Shown here piece after piece: positions 57,725 through 64,000 of a stretch of DNA of 64,000 bases. Origin of the DNA: Arcuatula senhousia (taxonomy: Eukaryota; Mollusca; Bivalvia; Mytilida; Mytilidae); assembly GCA_963971305.1 (NCBI GenBank), contig OZ020304.1:36318502-36382501 (forward strand). The letters are read 5' to 3'. The translations under genes were made by a program, and so were the position numbers. Numbering within the stretch: position 1 is the first letter of the stretch; each line of letters begins with the position of its first letter. The notes below the pieces were generated by a model. It did no database searches and was not told where the DNA came from. It was given only the letters and a program-made list of their open reading frames with translations.

Positions 57725-58400
57725 AAGTAGCTAAGTAGCATGTCATGATGTGCATATTAAAATTTTGTGCAAATCTGATCAAAATTTTTGTAAAAAATCT
57801 TCATTTTTTATCGAAAATCACAGATTTTGAGAATAGGACTTTGTGAACACTAAAACTCAAAAACTGTTAACAATACAGTTCTGAAACTTTGCACAGCTGC
57901 TAAGTAGCATGTCATGATATGCATATTAAAATTTTGTGCAAATCTGATTATAATTTTTGTAAATAATCTTCATTTTTTATCGAAAATCACAGATTTTGAG
58001 AATAGGACTTTGTGAACACTAAAACTCAAAAACTGTTAACAATACAGTTCTGAAACTTTGCACAGCTGCTAAGTAGCATGTCATGAAAGGCATATTAAAA
58101 TTTTGTGCAAATCTGATTAATATTTTTGGAAAAAACTTCATTTTTTATCGAAAATCACAGATTTTGAGAATTGGACTTTGTGAACACTAAAACTCAAAAA
58201 CTGTTAACAATACAGTCCTGAAACTTTGCACAGCTGCTAAGTAGCATGTCATGAAAGGCATATTGAAATTTTGTGCAAATCTGATTAATATTTTTGGAAA
58301 AAACTTCATTTTTTATCGAAAATCACAGATTTTGAGAATAGGAATTTTCGAACAATAAAACTCAAAGGCTATTAACAATACAGCTCTGAAGTTTCATATG
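57725..58400. repeat. 169-bp tandem array, 4 copies
   Basis: CTAAGTAGCATGTCATGA recurs at 57731, 57900, 58069 and 58237. Each unit includes 'TTTTTTATCGAAAATCACAG' and 'ACTCAAAAACTGTTAACAAT'. The last copy decays into the F tail. Confidence 0.8.
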
Positions 58401-59778
58401 CATTCCATGGAACATGCCTTAGTGGTTATAATTAAAGTTTGTATGATTTTGAAAACACTTAGATATTTTGCCGCGGGGCCCTTTCTGACTTTGTCAGTAT
58501 TCTAGTTGCCCCTAACTTCAATGTGCGACTGGGCCATGGGAATTCTAGGTGTCTATCTGTGCATACATCATACTATGAACTAAAAAATCTACAATACTGT
58601 AAATAATACCCAAAGAATAATGATGAAATCTGCACCGTATTCAACAAATGTTTGTGAATTTTAACATAATGTTTTTATCAGTAATACATTTAACTAGTTT
58701 GAATGTGAATATGTTGATTGTTTAAAAAAAAAAACAACATGTTCGTGAAATTTATAAATATAATGTTTAACTCCTTAATATCTAAAGCAAGTTCAAATTC
58801 CCGTACAATGGGACTAATTTTGTGGTATTCCCCTTTATTAATCAAAGAGGGTCCTAATCCATCCATTGGGACTATGAAAGTGCTCTCACACCTTCGGTTT
58901 TCAAAAAAATGTAAAAATTCATACATAATAATTGTATCATTTATATCTTAACCAAGTTAAAGATTTGGAACTATATGGCTTTAATTGTGAAAGTTATTTG
59001 TATGTTACTTTATTCGGACTATACAGTACCAGATGCAGGACCTAGAACAACTGTTCAATTGAAAGTTACAGTGGGACTTTGTGACATTATATGTTCTTTT
59101 AAGACAATAATATGAATTTTTAATTTTTTTTCAAGTTTGACAAAAGAATAGGAGAAATTAAATTGTTTTAATGGAGAATTCAGATCATTACTATATGCAT
59201 AGATTTAATTTTGATATGTACAGATATGTGCCAAAAGTATTCGGTCACTTCAAAAATTTTCATTGGTTTCTATGTTAAATCAAAATTTCGAAAAAATATT
59301 CTGATGTCATTTCAGAACAGATTAAGAAAATTTTTGCACCAACATATTAAGAAATATTTTAATTTCATTTATTCTTACATGTTTTTTTCTGTCTGTGGTT
59401 GCAATTTAAAAATGGTCTTTGTTTAAATTAGAATAAATTTCCATAAAAACATAAGTAAATATTTATGCCATTAATTTTGTTAACGCAAAAGTTTGATCTA
59501 TTTTGTATTCATACACCAGAAAATATTTATGAAATGACGCCATCAAACTTCAAATATTAACATATATAAAGGTGAAATAATCATGAGAATTGACTGGAAA
59601 TTGGCATCAGAATAAATTTTGGAAAAAAATGTTAATTAATATAGAAAGTAATGGAAAAATTGAGAGTGACCGAATACTTTTGGCACATATCTGTACATAA
59701 AATTATATGCTTAACATGCCTGTATCCAATCTGTTTAATCATTATTATCCTTGAAAATGTTTTTTCTTATATTTTAAG

Positions 59779-59956
59779 GTTGGAAGTATGTTAAAGACTC
59801 CAAAATGCCCTATCTGGATTACCAATATTAATGGCCAGATAGGACTGCTTTTCAGTATTAACCTTGACCTAGTCAGTGATTGGAGGATTGAGAATAGATT
59901 TGTCTTGTATTATTACACAGGCTTGCCTTCTCATCCAAAATGTTGTTTAAATATAG
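59779..59956 (+). CDS. MINDY4B: MINDY4B-like exon 11 (residues 358-416), catalytic-His region
   Basis: The exon reads VGSMLKTPKCPIWITNINGQ, IGLLFSINLDLVSDWRIENR, FVLYYYTGLPSHPKCCLNI plus G. The acceptor is TTCTTATATTTTAAG (AAG, acceptable) and the donor ATAG|GTAAGG, phase 1. The blocks 'LKTP..PIW', 'DWR.E..F.LYYY.GL' are those of MINDY-4. Active members have S-x-S-H-F-S before 'LFS'. Here the His position is Gln377 in N-G-Q-I-G, so the second catalytic residue is also gone. Confidence 0.9.
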
Positions 59957-60096
59957 GTAAGGTTCCCATTTTATACCTTATATCGACTGGGTACACATTA
60001 GGTATTCTGGCCAAAGTTTCCTTAAACATCTCAAATTGGGATAAAAGAATTCCTCAAATCCCTCCTCAACTCAAATTGCAACATTTTTTATTTGTT

Positions 60097-61681
60097 GTCC
60101 CCCGCCGCAACGCGTCAGAGGGACTTAGTAATGGTCTCCGTCCGTCCGTCACGTTTTTTTGTGGGTGCAACTCCTCAGACACTACTGAATGGATGTTGCT
60201 GAAACTTTACACACTGGTAGGGTACAATTAGTAGATGATCATCCCATATTTGAAATTTTCAAAATGGCCACCGTTTCCATGGAAACAAGGAAGAAAGGTC
60301 AAAATTTAGGACATTCAATATCTCAGTTACCTAGGTACACAGGGTTCTGAAATTTGGTAGGCTGATAGAGCAAAAGGTACTCTATAATAATACGAAAAAA
60401 AATTTTGACGCGATATTTACGGTTTTTAAGTTATTTACGAATTTGTGATTTTTCAGGCCGAAAAATGGGACTTTGTCAAACGTTTTTGTGGGTGCAACTC
60501 CTCGGACACTACTTTACCGATGTTGCTGAAACTTTACACACTGATAGGGTACTGTTAGTAGATGATCTTCCTATATTTGAAATTTTCAAAATGGCCGCCG
60601 TTTCCATGGAAACAGGGAAAAAGGTCAAAATATAGGACATCCAATATCTCGATTACCTAGGTGCACAGGGTTCTGAAATTTTGTAGGCTGATAGAGCAAA
60701 GGGTACTCTATAATAATACGGAAAAAAAATTGAAGTGATATTTACAGTTTTCAAGTTATTTACGAATTTGTGATTTTTCAGTCCGAAAAATGGGACTTTG
60801 TCAAAAGTTTTTGTGCAACTCCTTTGATACTACTGAATGGATGTTGCTGAAACTTTACACACTGATAGGGTACTATTAGTAGGTGATCATCCCATATTTG
60901 AAATTTTCAAAATGGCCCGGCCCCCATTTCCATGGAAATGGGAAAGCATGGAAACGGGGAAGAAAGGTCAAAATATAGGACATCCAATATCTCGGTTACC
61001 TAGGTGCACAGGGTTCTGAAATTTTGTAGGATGATAGAGCAAAAGTACTCTATAATAATATGGAAAAAAAATTTGAAGTGATATTTACAGTTTTCGAGTT
61101 ATTTACGAATTTGTGATTTTTCAGTTCGAAAAATGGGACTTTGTCAAAAGTTTTTGTTCAACTCCTTTGATACTACTGAATGGATGTTGGTGAAACTTTA
61201 CACACTGATAGGGTACTATTAGTAGGTGATAATACCATATTTGAAATTTTTAAAATGGCCCGGCCCCCGTTGGAAACGGGGAAGAAAGGTCAAAATATAG
61301 GACATCCAATATCTCGGTTACCTAGGTGCACAAGGTTCTGAAATTTTGTGGGCTGATAGAACAAAAGGTACTCTATAATAATACGAAAAAAAATTTTCAA
61401 CAATATTTACAGTTTTCGAGTTATTTACAAATTTTTGATTTTCTGGTCCAAAAAATGGGACTTTGTCATATCAAACATTTTTGTGGGTGCAACTCCTTGG
61501 ATACTACTGAACGGATGTTGCTGAAACTTTACACACTGATAGGGTACTGTTAATAGGTGACCATCCCATATTTTGACAACCTATTTCTATTGTTTCTTCG
61601 AGAATATATTGCTTGAATTGACATACCACACAACTTTAATGCGGCGGCGGGGGACACATGGCTACGTGTAGCAATCTTGTT
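60097..61681 (+). mobile_element. HINE-E1 with about 330-bp tandem repeats
   Basis: The head GTCCCCCGCCGC (60097-60108) and tail GCGGCGGGGGAC (about 61643-61655) are a perfect 12-bp subterminal inverted pair. The head is followed by TCCGTCCGTC. The tail is followed by a GGCTAC/GTAGC hairpin and CAATCTTGTTAG. Four to five units of about 330 bp ('TTTTTGTGGGTGCAACTCCT', 'GAAATTTTCAAAATGGCC', 'CTCGGTTACCTAGGTGCACA') lie between. No coding capacity. Confidence 0.65.
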
Positions 61682-62400
61682 AGATTTAGAGTTGAGGAGA
61701 GATTAAAGGAAATAATCAATTTGAGATGTTTTATGAAACCGGGGCCAGATACATTAAACTGGATGAGACACACTAGACTGAATAAAGAGTTGTTTGTCAA
61801 CTGACTGACAATATCTCATTCTGTTACTTTAATTTCATTGGTCAATTGGTCAAGATTTTTGACACTAACATCAACATGAGTTACAAACCATGTGACGTCT
61901 GATGTGTCCTTCCTATGGCAAACCTTTTTGTCAAAAAATTAGATAATGATTAGTTTTAAAATTAGCTGACATGCAACTCTAACCAGTCATTTGTGTCTGA
62001 AAACTGTCAAGAAAACAAACAGATAATTTTATCCGCTGAAAAACAAAGTTCGGGGATGAACTATGCAAACAGTAATTCATATACTGTCACTTGATTGTAA
62101 TTTGTTATTAGTTACAAATAAAGATATTGTAATCAGTCTTCAACATGTTCAACATGGCAAGCAGAACTTACCCGTCCTGAGCACCTGAGTTCACTATTGT
62201 TAGGACTTCTCATTTTTGATTGCTATTCAGTTGTTTTCATGTTGTCTGTTTCTTAATTGGTGCTTGTGTTTTCTGATTTTGTCTTTGTCCTTTTATACTA
62301 TCGATATTTGAATGCCCCATTGGTACCTCTCTGCTTCTCGCTTCCTTCTTTAATGTTTAGTGCAGTTTTGCAGATTTGAAAGATTTTATCAGACCATATA
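61682..62400. other. intron 11, right part, nothing certain
   Basis: Includes a possible old repeat 3' end (ACAAATAAAGATATTGTAAT, about 62113) and 'GATATTTGAATGCCCCATTGG' (62304), a phrase I associate with dispersed mollusc repeats. There is no boundary I can support. Confidence 0.3.
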
Positions 62401-62408
62401 TTTTACAG

Positions 62409-62505
62409 AAACCAGGCATGGTAGAGAGATTAAAGCCAGAACAACACTGGCTAGAAAAGGAGAGGAGGAAAAAATCCCCCAACTAGATCAGTGTATAATG
62501 ACTAA
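62409..62505 (+). CDS. MINDY4B: MINDY4B-like exon 12 (residues 417-448), not terminal
   Basis: AA completes Glu417 with the G of exon 11. The exon reads TRHGREIKARTTLARKGEEE then KIPQLDQCIMT plus AA. The acceptor is CATATATTTTACAG and the donor CTAA|GTAAGT, phase 2. 'L..CI.TK' is the family's last conserved block, normally followed by W and a short tail. No exon fitting that tail is visible to 64000. Confidence 0.8.
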
Positions 62506-62559
62506 GTAAGTTTAACATTATTTGTCATAAGATATATATTTTTTTATAAAAACAAAATA

Positions 62560-64000
62560 TGTATTTATACCCCTTGTAAACAAAGTATGGTGGCGCAGGT
62601 ATTAAGGAATCACCCTGTCTGTCTGTCTGTCCACCTGTCCACATACAACATAAGCCCAACCCCTAATAAACCACTTGATGGATTTTGATGAAAATTAACA
62701 TGAAGGAAGTACATCATATGAAAATGTGCATGGAGAAATTTTATCAATTATATCAATAGGAAACTCCTTCTAAACCCCTTTATGGAATTTGATAAAAACT
62801 TTACATGAAGGAAGTACATTATATGGAGATGTACATGAAGAAATTGCTCTCCAATATAATTCAAAGGAGATAATTTGACTATTTTCTTAGGCAAAAAAGA
62901 GTAAAATATCATACTTATGACAAAGCTGGAGATTTTTATTTTTATGCCCCACCTACAAAAGTAGAGGGACATATAGTGTTTGGGGATATTTGTCCGTTCG
63001 TCCGTACATCCGTCCGTATGCATGAATGACTTTGGTAAAGTTCTTGGTTAAGGTTCATAACTTGGATACTAGATATTTGGGGTCAATGATATTTCACCAC
63101 TAGATGTGTCTTAGGTAACAGGACACCATCCACTAGAAATTAGGTCCTATATTTTACGCATGAACAACTTTGGTTAAGTTCTTTGTTATGGTCCATAACT
63201 TGGATACTAGATTTTGGGGGTCAATGATATTTCAGCACTTAGATGTGTCTTGGGTAAGTCAGGACACCACCCACTAGAAATTAGGTCACTGCAACCTATA
63301 TTGTACAGTTAAACAACATAGGTTAAGGCCCATATCACAGGTAATACATGTTGGGGGTAAGTGATATTTCAAGAACAGGAGGGCCATCCTGTTGCTCATA
63401 GACACATTTTGTAGTTTTGCAATATCTCTTACCATTTTTGAGAAAATTGGGGTCAAAAGGGGCCATGATATGATTTTATGAACGACCTTAAGAAGCTCCC
63501 TCTTCCATTTAGAATTTGTGGCCCCAACCTTTTCAGAAAAATGGACAAACAATGGATGTTTTGTCAAAACTGCTGTGGTTTTTTTTTCATCCATTTTTGA
63601 TCTTTTTTATTTAATATTATTCCTCAATAAATTTTATCTGCCATTTATGTATCAACAGTTTTGATTAACCTTCCACTGTAATCTGCTACAGGGGCTCAAA
63701 ACTGGTCACATTGTCGTAAAAATCAACAATTTGCAGTCAATTTTCAAATTCTTTTTTTTTTCAGTTGAATCCTTGCCTGTGTTTTTTTAAAACTGATTTG
63801 CAATATATCTTACTGCCTTTGAGAAAATTTGGGTCAGGGGACGGAAAAAGTCAATTATAAGAGTTTGCCTTAGTTTTTATAAACATGTCAAATATGCATT
63901 AAACACCCACCACAGAATGCATGTGTCAAAAAAGCTTTTTGAGTCCACCATGTGCTCCATGTGTCCAAAACATTTGAGTATCCATATTTTGCCTCCAAGG
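62560..64000 (+). repeat. two dispersed repeats (C and D), no gene
   Basis: C starts at about 62566 (TACCCCTTGTAAACAAAG, then GTCTGTCTGTCTGTCC) and holds two units of 'GGAAGTACATCATATG'. D starts at about 62943 (ATGCCCCACCTACAAAAGTAG, then TTCGTCCGTACATCCGTCCG), has two to three units of 'TTGGATACTAGAT', and continues past the right edge. Its later part resembles 5040-5420. Heads with GTCC/GTCTG runs recall the HINE heads elsewhere in the window. Confidence 0.45.

Larger units (their letters stand above)
49489..58506 (+). mobile_element. putative 9-kb Helentron-like element F
   Basis: The head AGGGCCCCGC (49489-49498) and tail GCGGGGCCCT (58473-58482) are a 10-bp inverted pair. The head is followed by a GTCC microsatellite (49533-49570), as in other HINE heads here. 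The tail is followed by a CTGAC/GTCAG hairpin and TATTCTAGTTG. Between them lie three arrays of one 42-bp satellite, a 169-bp tandem array, a nested A5 element and a possible minus-strand gene. No Rep/helicase frame was found. The long pairing rests on matching ends only and could join two separate elements. Confidence 0.4.
6297..62505 (+). other. MINDY4B: MINDY4B-like gene locus (12 exons, 3' incomplete)
   Basis: Twelve exons with GT-AG borders join into one frame of 448 complete codons plus two bases. The order of conserved blocks is that of the MINDY catalytic domain of the MINDY-4 branch: 'LGGTPIS', 'VFGSPYHSFSREW', the active-site loop, 'VQGFFLKHL', 'GLFGCICFLYSL', 'LINLALTGQAV', 'VGYLFWD', 'LKTPKCPIW', 'LYYYTGL', 'LDQCIMTK'. 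MINDY proteins trim K48-linked ubiquitin chains, but this one lacks all catalytic positions (see exons 5 and 11). The short N-terminus (about 80 residues before the domain) fits MINDY-4B better than the much longer MINDY-4. The family ends shortly after the TKW block, so only a short terminal exon is missing beyond 64000. Introns range from 0.9 kb to 20.9 kb. Confidence 0.8.

Noticed and set aside
49489..58506. Autonomous Helitron
   Set aside because: No Rep HUH motif or helicase frame was found in the span, so only a non-autonomous or composite element can be claimed.

Overview
The window is eukaryotic and most likely from a mollusc, probably a bivalve. It is AT-rich, has GT-AG introns of 1 to 21 kb, is full of ACATGTACATGTA-type motifs, and carries dense interspersed elements of kinds I associate with bivalve genomes. 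I cannot name the species. I found no tRNA, rRNA, CRISPR array or bacterial-type operon.

One host gene runs along the + strand through almost the whole window. Twelve coding exons with consistent phases (6297-6419, 9644-9758, 14223-14290, 18520-18639, 39531-39625, 41366-41531, 44369-44434, 45854-45924, 46818-46977, 49144-49230, 59779-59956, 62409-62505) give 448 codons of a MINDY-4/MINDY-4B-type protein. The last exon lies beyond the right edge. All three positions that make active MINDY proteins deubiquitinases are substituted, so the product should be a pseudoenzyme (MINDY4B-like).

The introns are a museum of mobile DNA. From left to right: a decayed LINE endonuclease (1-560); Helentron/HINE-like elements of several families; a solo LTR (8064-8830); a terminal-inverted-repeat element with 5-bp duplications (10449-11036); a Mutator-like element with about 205-bp inverted repeats and a 9-bp duplication (11610-13407); a TA-flanked element (19068-19631); and a CAGTGGCG-type element (19714-20814). 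A 15-kb nest (about 21.9-36.9 kb) fills intron 4. In it, small elements of at least five families have jumped into each other's AAT microsatellites, leaving heads and tails ordered like matched brackets.

Inside that nest sits a very young Penelope-like retroelement. A full copy (28461-31849, 647-aa reverse transcriptase) is preceded head-to-tail by a 5'-truncated, almost identical copy (27208-28460). Each copy ends with an intact type I hammerhead ribozyme. Four further ribozyme-bearing fragments form a partly inverted cluster at 32776-34537. Six ribozyme cores in total appear intact, three of them in sense with the host gene's pre-mRNA.

The right third holds a putative 9-kb element (49489-58506) containing three arrays of a 42-bp satellite and a minus-strand three-exon fragment coding for a Myb/SANT-like domain. 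It also holds a HINE-like element with about 330-bp repeats (60097-61681) and more decayed repeats to the right edge. The most notable discoveries are the ribozyme-bearing Penelope cluster, the bracket-like nest, and the rule by which each nested family's 3' hairpin copies its own head sequence.
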